Assembly (NCBI GenBank): GCA_023412175.1 | Contig: JAEYOB010000314.1 | Coordinates: 1 to 5,096 of the forward strand | Source: Pseudomonadota bacterium | GTDB lineage: Bacteria > Pseudomonadota > Alphaproteobacteria > Azospirillales > Azospirillaceae | Direction of reading: 5' to 3' | Length of the DNA: 5,096 bases | In this document: one piece after another, positions 1-5,096 of the stretch | Layout: the number at the start of each line of letters is the position of its first letter | How positions within the stretch are numbered: the stretch's first letter is position 1 | Made by a program: the position numbers and the translations under genes | The notes under the pieces: generated by a model | The model's input: the letters and a program-made list of their open reading frames with translations, nothing else | Databases searched by the model: none | What the model was told of the DNA's origin: nothing

Positions 1-34
1 CCCCCGCCCAGCGGGGGCGGGTTAGGGTGGGGGG
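1..34. repeat. REP-like GC-rich palindromic element, cut by window edge
   Basis: Bases 1-7 (CCCCCGC) and 11-17 (GCGGGGG) form a perfect 7-bp stem around a 3-base loop. They are followed by CGGGTTAGGGTGGGGG. On the minus strand this gives CCCCCACCCTAACCCG followed by the hairpin, which resembles the dispersed CCCTCACCCTAACCC-type intergenic repeats common in GC-rich proteobacterial genomes. Those are often mistranslated as PNPPPLGGG. The element is unusual here because it sits in the open frame of the enolase-like gene. Only one edge of it is visible, and copy number cannot be judged from a single window. Confidence 0.6.
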
Positions 35-647
35 CCGTGACGAGAGCCCGCACAGACTCCGGCTCGTCCAGCAACCCCACCGTGTGCCGCACGCACACCG
101 CCGGCAGCGGACGCAGATTCTTGAGAAAGCCCCCAAGGTCGAAGCCAGCCAGATCCGGTGTCAGTCGCGTGTCCAAACCCGCGACGTTCGCCGCCATCCC
201 CGTGAAGAAGTCCAAGCCAAGCGCCCGCAGCAGCCCGTCCAGCACCGCCTTGTCGATCTGCGCCGGCCCGTAGGCGGCGGTCAGCCGCGTCTCGCCGGCC
301 GCCAGACAGGCCGCCTCATGGGCGTCGCGGGCGTCGGCATGATGATCGAACGCGGTGGCCGGCCGCAGGCCGGTCAGATAGGCCTGTCGCGACAGCCGCA
401 GCGACAGCCGCAGGCCCTCTACCGTCTGCGCCGGCGTCCGGTCTGGGCGCTTGTCGAACCATTTCGGCATCATCATCTCGGCCGTGCAGCCCCACGCCTC
501 GCCCTTTCCCTCCACCGCCACCAGCGCGCGGACGAAGGCCTGCGGCGCCTCCTCCACGGTCACCGCACCGAAGCGGAAGGGTTTGACGAAGCGCACCGGG
601 CGCTCGAACAGCTCGATGGCGCGGATGCGCAGCCGCGAGGTCTCCAT
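1..647 (-). CDS. Enolase-superfamily (mandelate racemase-like) protein, 3' end outside window
   Basis: I read 215 codons in an open frame from the ATG at 647 to the left edge, with no stop. The protein starts METSRLRIRAIELFERPVRF. Features that recall a subgroup of mandelate racemase/muconate-lactonizing-like proteins are the opening strand (IRAIELFERPVRFVKPFRFG), the segment GKGEAWGCTAEMMMPKWFDK (about residues 48-67) and RHTVGLLD (about 189-196). In this superfamily the N-terminal part caps a C-terminal barrel that carries metal ligands and acid/base residues and abstracts a proton alpha to a carboxylate. None of those catalytic residues lies in the window, so the reaction cannot be named. 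The ATG shares its A with the TGA of the ATPase gene (TGATG), so translation is probably coupled. A GC-rich AGGGG lies about 11 bases upstream. The last ten or so codons read PHPNPPPLGG and coincide with a palindromic repeat, so the gene may be truncated or interrupted there. The family call is from remembered motifs and is moderate; membership of the operon is firm. Confidence 0.7.
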   Translation of the reverse strand, partial: METSRLRIRAIELFERPVRFVKPFRFGAVTVEEAPQAFVRALVAVEGKGEAWGCTAEMMMPKWFDKRPDRTPAQTVEGLRLSLRLSRQAYLTGLRPATAFDHHADARDAHEAACLAAGETRLTAAYGPAQIDKAVLDGLLRALGLDFFTGMAANVAGLDTRLTPDLAGFDLGGFLKNLRPLPAVCVRHTVGLLDEPESVRALVTAPHPNPPPLGG

Positions 648-1474
648 CAGTCGAGATGCCCCTGCGTGAAGAAGTGCGCGCGGATCCGCTGCGTCAGCTG
701 CACGAAGACGGGATCGCCCATGACGTCCAGCGTGCGCGGGCGCGGCAGCGGCACCTCGTATGTGGCGGCGATGGTGCCGGGCCGCTCGCTCATCACCATG
801 ACGCGGTCGGCGAGGAACACCGCCTCCGGAATGGAATGGGTGATCAGCAGCACGGTCTTGCCGGTCTCGTGCTGGATGCGCTGGAGTTCGAGGTTCATCC
901 GTTCGCGCGTCATGGCGTCGAGCGCGCCGAACGGCTCGTCCATCAGCAGGATCTTCGGGTCGTGCACCAGCGCCCGGCACAGCGCCGCGCGCTGCTGCAT
1001 GCCGCCCGACAACTGCCAGGGATACTTGTTGGCGAAGCCCTCCAGCCCGGTCATGCGCAGCAGGGTCCGGGCACGCTCCAGATACTCTTCGCGCGGCAGG
1101 CCGCGCACCTCCACCGGCATCATGACGTTGCGCAGCACCGAGCGCCACGCCAGCAGCACCGGGCTCTGGAACACGATGCCGACGTCGTCGTGCGGCTCGT
1201 TGATCTCCGTGCCCTCGATGCGGATGGTGCCGGAGGTCGCCGACAGCAGGCCGGCGACCATCTTCAGCAGCGTCGATTTCCCGCAGCCGGACGGGCCGAC
1301 GATCACCAGGAACTCGCCCTCGCGGACATCGAACGTCAGCGGTTGCAGGGACGGCACCTCGCCGTCGCGGGTGCGGTATGTCTTCGAGACGCCCTCGACC
1401 CGGATCAGGGTCTGCGGCGGCTTCTGCGCCGTCGCCGGCGTATCCCCCACCAGCTTCAGATGCGGCGATGCCAT
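647..1474 (-). CDS. NitT/TauT-family ABC transporter ATP-binding protein
   Basis: This cytoplasmic ATPase of 275 residues powers the importer formed with the two genes upstream. All nucleotide-binding motifs are present in order: Walker A GPSGCGKST (60-68), Q-loop VFQSP with Gln103, ABC signature LSGGMQQR (155-162), Walker B ILLMDEP with catalytic Glu180, D-loop GALD (183-186) and switch His213 in LLITHS. Length and the EVRGLPREEYLERA linker are typical of the SsuB/TauB group. A longer in-frame reading from 1630 would add 52 residues, but these overlap the binding-protein gene and are low-complexity out-of-frame sequence. I chose the ATG at 1474 because GAGGGGGG lies 7 bases upstream and the conserved fold starts near residue 22. 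The gene begins 13 bases after the binding-protein stop and its own stop overlaps the ATG of the enolase-like gene. The ATPase does not reveal substrate identity. Confidence 0.96.
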   Translation of the reverse strand: MASPHLKLVGDTPATAQKPPQTLIRVEGVSKTYRTRDGEVPSLQPLTFDVREGEFLVIVGPSGCGKSTLLKMVAGLLSATSGTIRIEGTEINEPHDDVGIVFQSPVLLAWRSVLRNVMMPVEVRGLPREEYLERARTLLRMTGLEGFANKYPWQLSGGMQQRAALCRALVHDPKILLMDEPFGALDAMTRERMNLELQRIQHETGKTVLLITHSIPEAVFLADRVMVMSERPGTIAATYEVPLPRPRTLDVMGDPVFVQLTQRIRAHFFTQGHLD

Positions 1475-1481
1475 CCCTGCG

Positions 1482-1489
1482 CCCCCCTC
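1482..1489 (-). promoter_or_regulatory. Ribosome binding site for the ATPase gene
   Basis: On the minus strand GAGGGGGG overlaps the TGA stop of the binding-protein gene and ends 7 bases before the ATG at 1474. It decides the start of the ATPase gene against the longer reading from 1630 and suggests that ribosomes ending the upstream gene can reinitiate here. Confidence 0.6.
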
Positions 1490-2501
1490 ACTTGCTGGCG
1501 CCCATGGTGGCCGCACCCGGCAGGTAGGCGTTGGTGTAATAGCCGGCGAGCTTATCCTTCGCTGCCGCGTCCACGCCGCCGTACTGCACCAGCAGATCCA
1601 TGGATTCCTGCATGTTCTCGTCGGAGACACGGAACGGCTGGGCGCTCTTGCCGTCCGGGTCCTTGTAGAGCGGGATGGTCAGCTCGAAGCCTTCGGTCAG
1701 CGTGGCGATCTGGCCACCCTTGGGGTTGGCGTTGAGGATCGCCTGCGCCGCCGCCTTGGGATCCTTGGAGGCTTCCTCGACGGACTTGGTCGCGGCGGCC
1801 ATGAAGCGGCGCACGAGATCCTCCTTCTCCTTCACGTAGCCGGTGTTGGCGACGATGCCGGAGCTGACCATCTTGATGCCGTAGTCGGAGAAGCGGATCG
1901 GCGTCACCGCCTTGCCGGTGGCATCCTTGATCTTCATGGATTGGTCCATGACGTAGCCGAGCAGCAGGTCGGCCTGGCCGTTGATGACGGCGTTCAGCTT
2001 GGTCTGCGCGTCGCCCGAGACGACCTGAAAGTCGCTTTCCTTCAGGTTCGTCTTCTTCAGGAACAGCGGCCAGATCTGCGACATGGAATCGCCGGGGGTG
2101 ACGGCGACGGTCTTGCCCTTGATGTCCTCGGGTTTGCGGATGTTCTTGTCGGAGAAGCCCATCGCCGACATCGGGCTGGTCTGCAGCAGCACGCCGGTGG
2201 AGACCAGCGGCGCGCCCTTGGCCGCCGCCTTGATCATGGTGGGCACGTCGATGTAGCCGAAGTCGGCGGTCTTCGCCGCCACCGCCTGCGCGGTCACCGC
2301 CGAGCCGCGTCCCTCCTGGATGTCCAGGTCGATGCCCTGCTCGGTGAAATAGCCCTTCTCCTTGCCGTAGTAGAACGGCGCGTGCTCGCCATAGACGTAC
2401 CAGTTCAGCATCAGCGTGACCTTGTCGGCGGCGAATGCCGGCCCGGTAAAGAGCGGGGCGGCGAACAGGGCGATGACCGCTGCGACCAGTGCCTTCTTCA
2501 T
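1488..2501 (-). CDS. NitT/TauT-family ABC transporter substrate-binding protein (NMT1/THI5-like)
   Basis: This 337-residue protein is the periplasmic receptor of the importer. It opens with a Sec signal peptide: a MKK n-region, a hydrophobic core, and a likely signal peptidase I cut after AFA at residue 24, leaving ADKVTLMLNWYV. The mature start (LNWYVYGEHAPFYYGKEKGY, 32-51) and the EGRGSAVTAQAV loop (63-74) match the NMT1/THI5-like fold used by SsuA, TauA, ThiY and related receptors. The segment IKGKTVAVTPGDSMSQIW is the usual start of the second lobe. The LNW...H-PFY opening recalls receptors for pyrimidine-type thiamin precursors and other ring compounds more than those for sulfonates. That is only a hint, so I give no substrate or symbol. 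The start at 2501 is supported by GGGAGGA ending about 5 bases upstream. It lies 33 bases after the permease stop and 13 before the ATPase start, so the three form one operon. Confidence 0.95.
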   Translation of the reverse strand: MKKALVAAVIALFAAPLFTGPAFAADKVTLMLNWYVYGEHAPFYYGKEKGYFTEQGIDLDIQEGRGSAVTAQAVAAKTADFGYIDVPTMIKAAAKGAPLVSTGVLLQTSPMSAMGFSDKNIRKPEDIKGKTVAVTPGDSMSQIWPLFLKKTNLKESDFQVVSGDAQTKLNAVINGQADLLLGYVMDQSMKIKDATGKAVTPIRFSDYGIKMVSSGIVANTGYVKEKEDLVRRFMAAATKSVEEASKDPKAAAQAILNANPKGGQIATLTEGFELTIPLYKDPDGKSAQPFRVSDENMQESMDLLVQYGGVDAAAKDKLAGYYTNAYLPGAATMGASK

Positions 2502-2534
2502 CCGTTTCCTCCCATTGTCCCCTGGCGGTTTCCG

Positions 2535-3356
2535 TCAAGCGGTGGCTGCGAACACGTGGCGCTGGCTCGCGTGCCAGGGGATCGCGAGCCGTTCGATGAC
2601 GTCGATGATCCAGAACAGCACCACCCCGATGAGCGCCAGCACGATGAGCGCGGCGAACATGGTGGGCAGTTCGAAGTTGCCGATGGAGCGTTGCAGCACG
2701 AAGCCGATGCCGGAGTTGGAGCCGACGAACTCGCCCACCACCGCGCCGACCACCGCCAGCGTGATCGACACCTTCAGCCCTGCGAAGATCGCCGGCAGCG
2801 CGTGCGGCAGGCTGACCATGCGGAAGGTCTGGAGGCGCGACGCCTTCATGGAGCGCGCCAGATCCATCATGTCCTGGTCCACCGACTTGAAGCCCTGCAC
2901 CGCCGATACGACGATGGGGAAGAAGCCCAGCAGGAACGCCGAGATCACCTTCGGCACGATGCCGAAGCCGAACCAGACGACGAACAGGGGCGCGATGGCG
3001 ACCTTGGGAATCGACTGCGAGAAGACCAGCAGCGGGTAGACGTACGCCTCCACCGTGCGCGAGCCGGCGATCAGCATGGAGATCGGAATCCCGAAGGCGA
3101 CCGACAGCGCGAAGCCGCCCAGCGTCGCCAGCGTCGTCGGCACCGCGGCGGCGAGCAGCGTATCCCATTGGTCGATCAGCGCCAGGATCACGTCCTTGGG
3201 CGCGGGCACGAGGTAGGGCGGGATCGCCAGGACGCGCACCGCGACGTCCCACAGCGCGGTCAGCAGCACCAGGAAGATCAGCGGCCGGAGCCAGTTCGAG
3301 TTGAGCACGCGCTCAAGCGCGCCCACGCCATGTCGGCCGTCCCTGCGGCGGTCCAT
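2535..3356 (-). CDS. NitT/TauT-family ABC transporter permease (SsuC/TauC-like)
   Basis: This inner-membrane protein of 273 residues forms the translocation pore, probably as a homodimer because only one permease gene is present. About six membrane segments are visible, near residues 24-44, 74-98, 105-127, 134-154, 192-212 and 234-254. The segment SQSIPKVAIAPLFVVWFGFG (113-132) is a hallmark of the family. The cytoplasmic coupling loop that contacts the ATPase is MDLARSMKASRLQTFRMVSL (164-183), with the downstream LPHALPAIFAGLK continuing the EAA-like region. The ATG at 3356 is preceded by GGGGAGGAAAGA, a strong ribosome binding site, so the basic N-terminus MDRRRDGRHG is kept. It is the first gene of the importer operon. 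The predicted promoter and palindromic operator lie 45-90 bases upstream. Nothing in it is truncated. Confidence 0.95.
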   Translation of the reverse strand: MDRRRDGRHGVGALERVLNSNWLRPLIFLVLLTALWDVAVRVLAIPPYLVPAPKDVILALIDQWDTLLAAAVPTTLATLGGFALSVAFGIPISMLIAGSRTVEAYVYPLLVFSQSIPKVAIAPLFVVWFGFGIVPKVISAFLLGFFPIVVSAVQGFKSVDQDMMDLARSMKASRLQTFRMVSLPHALPAIFAGLKVSITLAVVGAVVGEFVGSNSGIGFVLQRSIGNFELPTMFAALIVLALIGVVLFWIIDVIERLAIPWHASQRHVFAATA

Positions 3357-3400
3357 TCTTTCCTCCCCGCCGGTTCGCGTCCTGCTCGTTCGTGCACTTG

Positions 3401-3416
3401 TTAACCGGCTGGTTAA
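3401..3416. promoter_or_regulatory. Candidate TetR-type operator palindrome
   Basis: TTAACC (3401-3406), spacer GGCT and GGTTAA (3411-3416) make a perfect 6+6 inverted repeat, a striking AT-rich island in GC-rich DNA. It ends 45 bases before the permease ATG and directly follows a possible -10 box, so a bound protein would cover the transcription start. Length and half-site spacing suit a TetR dimer, and the TTAACC...GGTTAA arms resemble the E. coli RutR consensus TTGACCAnnTGGTCAA as I remember it. The TetR gene at 3897-4553 is the obvious candidate binder. I see no second copy in the window. Confidence 0.55.
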
Positions 3417-3446
3417 AAGCTATCGGGGGCGGGGTTCGTCCGTCAA
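3417..3446 (-). promoter_or_regulatory. Candidate sigma-70-type promoter of the importer operon
   Basis: On the minus strand a good -35 box TTGACG (3446-3441) is followed after 18 bases by TAGCTT (3422-3417), which keeps the T, A and final T most conserved in -10 boxes. This would start transcription near 3410, inside the palindrome, and give a leader of about 54 bases. The -10 match is weak and the spacer is one base longer than ideal, so this is a moderate guess that gains weight from the adjoining operator. Confidence 0.4.
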
Positions 3447-3546
3447 CCCACCAAGATGGATAGGGCTGACAATCCGCCTTCCCATGTTTTCCGTTGCGAT
3501 GGATGAATGTGTTGCCCGTCCCTGTTCACGTCCATGCATCCCTGAC

Positions 3547-3553
3547 GGAGGAG
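3547..3553 (+). promoter_or_regulatory. Ribosome binding site for the lipoprotein gene
   Basis: GGAGGAG, with the GGAGG core 5 bases before the ATG at 3557, is a near-ideal Shine-Dalgarno sequence. It decides this start over the in-frame ATG at 3494, which would add 21 residues that spoil the signal peptide. Confidence 0.75.
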
Positions 3554-3556
3554 ACG

Positions 3557-3889
3557 ATGAGGATCACGCGCGTGCTGGCAGCCGGGACGGTGGCGCTGTC
3601 GCTGAGCGCCTGCGCCGGAACCGGCTACGACAACGGGTACGGCTATTACGACCGCGGCGGACCGCAGATCAGCGGACAGACCGCCGGCATGGTCGGCGGC
3701 GCCGTGCTCGGTGGGCTGGTGGGCTCGCGGTTCGGCGGCGGCAGCGGCAAGATCGCCACCACCGGCCTCGGCGCGGTGCTCGGCGGGCTGGCCGGGTCGG
3801 CCGTTGGCTCGTCCATTGACGAGCGCAACGCCGCCGAGGCGCGCTACCAGCGCCAGCGCATGGCCGACCGCAACCCCTGGTTCCAATAG
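3557..3889 (+). CDS. Glycine-zipper 2TM-domain lipoprotein (17 kDa surface antigen-like)
   Basis: This small protein of 110 residues is predicted to be an outer-membrane lipoprotein. The signal peptide MRITRVLAAGTVALSLSAC ends in a perfect lipobox, LSAC, with Cys19 as the lipidated residue. A short Gly/Tyr-rich linker follows (GTGYDNGYGYYDRGG). Next comes a glycine-zipper region at about residues 38-83, with two repeats built on AGMVGGAVLGGLVGSRFGGG and GLGAVLGGLAGSAVGSSID; this is the Rick_17kDa_Anti/glycine-zipper 2TM pattern. The charged tail ends in NPWFQ. Such proteins are widespread in alphaproteobacterial envelopes and their exact role is mostly unknown, with SlyB-like envelope-integrity functions proposed. 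The gene is alone on the plus strand, diverges from the importer operon and ends only 7 bases from the TetR stop. No functional tie to its neighbours is visible. Confidence 0.85.
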   Translation: MRITRVLAAGTVALSLSACAGTGYDNGYGYYDRGGPQISGQTAGMVGGAVLGGLVGSRFGGGSGKIATTGLGAVLGGLAGSAVGSSIDERNAAEARYQRQRMADRNPWFQ

Positions 3890-3896
3890 GCCGGGA

Positions 3897-4553
3897 TCAG
3901 CGCCGCAGCGAGGTCAGCACCAGCTCGGTCATGTGGGCGAGGCGCTCGTCCTTGGCCGGCTCGGCCAGCAGGTCGCGGCCGAAGATCGCCGACAGCGTGT
4001 GCGCGTTCGACAGGTAGAAGTACGCCAGCGCAGCGATGGAGATGTAGAGCTGCACCGGGTCCACCCCGGCGCGGAACACGCCGTCGGCCTCGCCGCGCTT
4101 CAGCACGTCGGCGATCAGCAGCACGAAGGGCGAGTGCATGGACTTGACGTTCTGCGAGCCTCTCAGATGCTTGGCCCGGTAGATGTTCTCGTTGTTGAGC
4201 AGCGCCAGGAACTCCGGGTGCTCGATGAAGTAGTGCCATGTGAAGGCGATCAGCCGGGCGATGGCGTCGGGCGGCGCCAGCGTCTCCAGGCTCAGCTTCC
4301 GCTCGGCGGCGCGGATGTCGGCGTAGGCCGCCTCCAGCACCGCCAGATACAGCCCCTCCTTGTTGCCGACATGGTAGTACAGCATGCGCTTATTGGTGCC
4401 CGCCGCCTCGGCGATGCGGTCCACCCGCGCCCCGCCCAGCCCGTGCCGCGCGAACTCGTCGCGCGCCGCCACCAGGATGCGGGCGCGCGTGCCCTCCGGG
4501 TCGCGGGGCGTCCCGGTCTTGCGCGGCTTCCTCGGAGCGGTAACGGCGTCCAT
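3897..4553 (-). CDS. TetR-family transcriptional regulator
   Basis: This 218-residue protein is a ligand-responsive DNA-binding repressor of TetR type. The N-terminal part has a basic arm (PRKPRKTGTPRDPEGTRARI) and the TetR helix-turn-helix: ILVAARDEFARHGLGGARV (26-44), then DRIAEAAGTNKRMLYYHVGN (45-64), with the recognition helix near residues 54-60, and KEGLYLAVL (65-73). The LYYxxxxKExLYxAVL stretch is shared with E. coli RutR as I remember it. The C-terminal ligand and dimer domain includes PEFLALLNNENIYRAKHL (113-130) and YISIAALAYFYLSNAHTLS (170-188), of the type seen in NicS-like regulators; the ligand cannot be inferred. An in-frame ATG at 4562 would add three residues. I prefer 4553, preceded by GGGA, but neither has a strong ribosome binding site. 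It follows the MFS gene by 8-17 bases, so the two are probably co-transcribed. Likely targets are its own operon and the importer operon. Confidence 0.92.
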   Translation of the reverse strand: MDAVTAPRKPRKTGTPRDPEGTRARILVAARDEFARHGLGGARVDRIAEAAGTNKRMLYYHVGNKEGLYLAVLEAAYADIRAAERKLSLETLAPPDAIARLIAFTWHYFIEHPEFLALLNNENIYRAKHLRGSQNVKSMHSPFVLLIADVLKRGEADGVFRAGVDPVQLYISIAALAYFYLSNAHTLSAIFGRDLLAEPAKDERLAHMTELVLTSLRR

Positions 4554-4570
4554 GGTTCCCATGCTAGCAG

Positions 4571-5096
4571 TCAGAGGGGGCGGCTGACGACCCGCACATG
4601 CAACGGCCGTCCGGCGAGCCAGCCGACGACGCCGGCCGCCAGCGTCACCACGACGAACAGCGGACCGGACAGCTCCCAGCCGCCGGTCCGGTCGTGCAGC
4701 AGCCCGACCAGCAGCGGTCCGCACGCCGCCAGGGAATAGCCGACGCTCTGCGCCATGCTCGACAGGCTGGCGGCGACGTGCGGATCGCCGGCGCGCAGCA
4801 CGATCAGCGTCAGCCCCACGGCGAAGGAGCCGCCCTGCCCCAGCCCCACCAGCACCGCCCACAGCCACACCGTGCCCATGGGTGCGTACAGGCAGCCGAG
4901 CAGCCCGCTCAACGTCAGCGACAGCATGACCAGCACCACGCCGCCCTGGTGACGCCGACGCCCGGCGACGATGGGCGCGCTCAGCGCGGTGATGAGCTGC
5001 ACCATGATCGAGCCGGACACCACGAATCCGGCGCCCATCGGATCAAGGCCACGGTCGCGCAGGATCGGCGCCAGCCATGCGAACACCACGTAGGCC
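4571..5096 (-). CDS. MFS transporter, CynX/NimT (cyanate permease) family, C-terminal half
   Basis: The frame is open from the right edge of the window (AYVVFAWLAPILRDRG) to the TGA at 4571, giving 174 residues. This is about the last 40-45% of a typical 390-420-residue major facilitator, and the true start lies beyond the window. A GTG at 5089 is internal, not a start, because the homology-like sequence continues upstream of it. About six membrane segments are visible, matching TM7 (partial) to TM12. The segments VGLGQGGSFAVGLTLIVLRA and ASLSSMAQSVGYSLAACGPL are typical of the CynX group, and LLHDRTGGW precedes the last helix. Members carry cyanate, nitroimidazole-related compounds or unknown organic anions, so the substrate is open. 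The gene is directly upstream of the TetR gene on the same strand, so this transporter may be under control of that regulator. Confidence 0.9.
   Translation of the reverse strand, partial: AYVVFAWLAPILRDRGLDPMGAGFVVSGSIMVQLITALSAPIVAGRRRHQGGVVLVMLSLTLSGLLGCLYAPMGTVWLWAVLVGLGQGGSFAVGLTLIVLRAGDPHVAASLSSMAQSVGYSLAACGPLLVGLLHDRTGGWELSGPLFVVVTLAAGVVGWLAGRPLHVRVVSRPL

Larger units (their letters stand above)
3357..3556. other. Divergent intergenic region between importer operon and lipoprotein gene
   Basis: These 200 bases separate the start codons of the permease (minus) and the lipoprotein (plus). The left half holds the permease ribosome binding site, the palindrome and the minus-strand promoter. 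The right half must hold the lipoprotein promoter, but I cannot identify convincing boxes: CTGACA at 3466-3471 has no good -10 partner. GATGGAT occurs at 3455-3461 and 3498-3504, with no clear meaning. No small gene or RNA is evident. Confidence 0.6.

Noticed and set aside
1475..1630. A 52-residue N-terminal extension of the ATPase starting at 1630.
   Set aside because: It overlaps the end of the binding-protein gene, has no homology-like pattern, and the ATG at 1474 has a well-spaced GAGGGGGG.
2502..2534. Possible attenuator or terminator between permease and binding-protein genes.
   Set aside because: The 33 bases hold only the ribosome binding site and no stem with a T-run; binding-protein genes are often boosted this way, but it is not visible here.
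1552..3252. A minus-strand open frame of 566 codons across the permease and binding-protein genes.
   Set aside because: It is a shifted frame of those two genes, made of low-complexity Arg/Gly/Ala sequence. The real frames have signal peptide, membrane segments and ribosome binding sites.
27..3404. A plus-strand open frame of 1125 codons running opposite the whole importer operon.
   Set aside because: It is antisense to four well-supported genes. Its product is rich in Arg, His, Gln, Asp and Gly with no domain pattern, as expected when the third-position G/C of a GC-rich gene is read on the other strand.
3455..3504. Two copies of GATGGAT at 3455-3461 and 3498-3504 in the divergent spacer as a possible binding-site pair.
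   Set aside because: The repeats are only seven bases long, are spaced 43 bases apart (not a whole number of helical turns) and have no symmetry, so chance is an adequate explanation.
3711..4739. A plus-strand open frame of 342 codons over the lipoprotein, TetR and MFS genes.
   Set aside because: It is a shadow of the TetR and MFS genes on the other strand and shares no recognisable motif.
4563..4868. A 102-residue N-terminal extension of the TetR protein starting at 4868.
   Set aside because: It is a shifted frame of the MFS gene, and TetR proteins have their helix-turn-helix near the N-terminus, which the start at 4553 or 4562 gives.

Overview
The window is GC-rich (roughly two thirds G+C) and tightly packed. 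Gene style points to a high-GC alphaproteobacterium, perhaps an Azospirillum-like or other Rhodospirillales member. The clues are a 17-kDa-antigen-type glycine-zipper lipoprotein, a NitT/TauT-type ABC importer, and a G/C-rich palindromic repeat that reads as PHPNPPPLGG when translated. The taxonomic call is an inference from style, not from a marker gene.

Layout, right to left on the minus strand. A CynX/NimT-type MFS transporter (only its C-terminal half is present, 4571-5096) is followed within 8-17 bases by a TetR-family regulator (3897-4553). Then comes one plus-strand gene, a small glycine-zipper lipoprotein (3557-3889), convergent with the TetR gene and divergent from the operon to its left. 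The 200-base divergent spacer (3357-3556) carries a perfect 6+6 palindrome, TTAACC-GGCT-GGTTAA, placed over the predicted transcription start of the left operon.

That left operon reads permease (2535-3356), periplasmic binding protein (1488-2501), ATPase (647-1474), then an enolase-superfamily (mandelate racemase-like) gene whose ATG overlaps the ATPase stop codon. The first three form a complete NitT/TauT-class importer (SsuABC/TauABC/ThiXYZ-like architecture). The fourth is probably an enzyme acting on the imported compound or its product. It runs off the left edge, where its reading frame enters a palindromic repeat, so it may be interrupted.

Working model (inference): the TetR protein senses a small ligand and represses the importer-enolase operon through the palindrome, and possibly its own MFS-tetR operon from a promoter outside the window. 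The imported substrate cannot be read from the sequence. I see no mobile element, CRISPR array, RNA gene or clearly novel system. The most worthwhile points are the operator/promoter arrangement, the transporter-enolase coupling and the repeat within the enolase frame.
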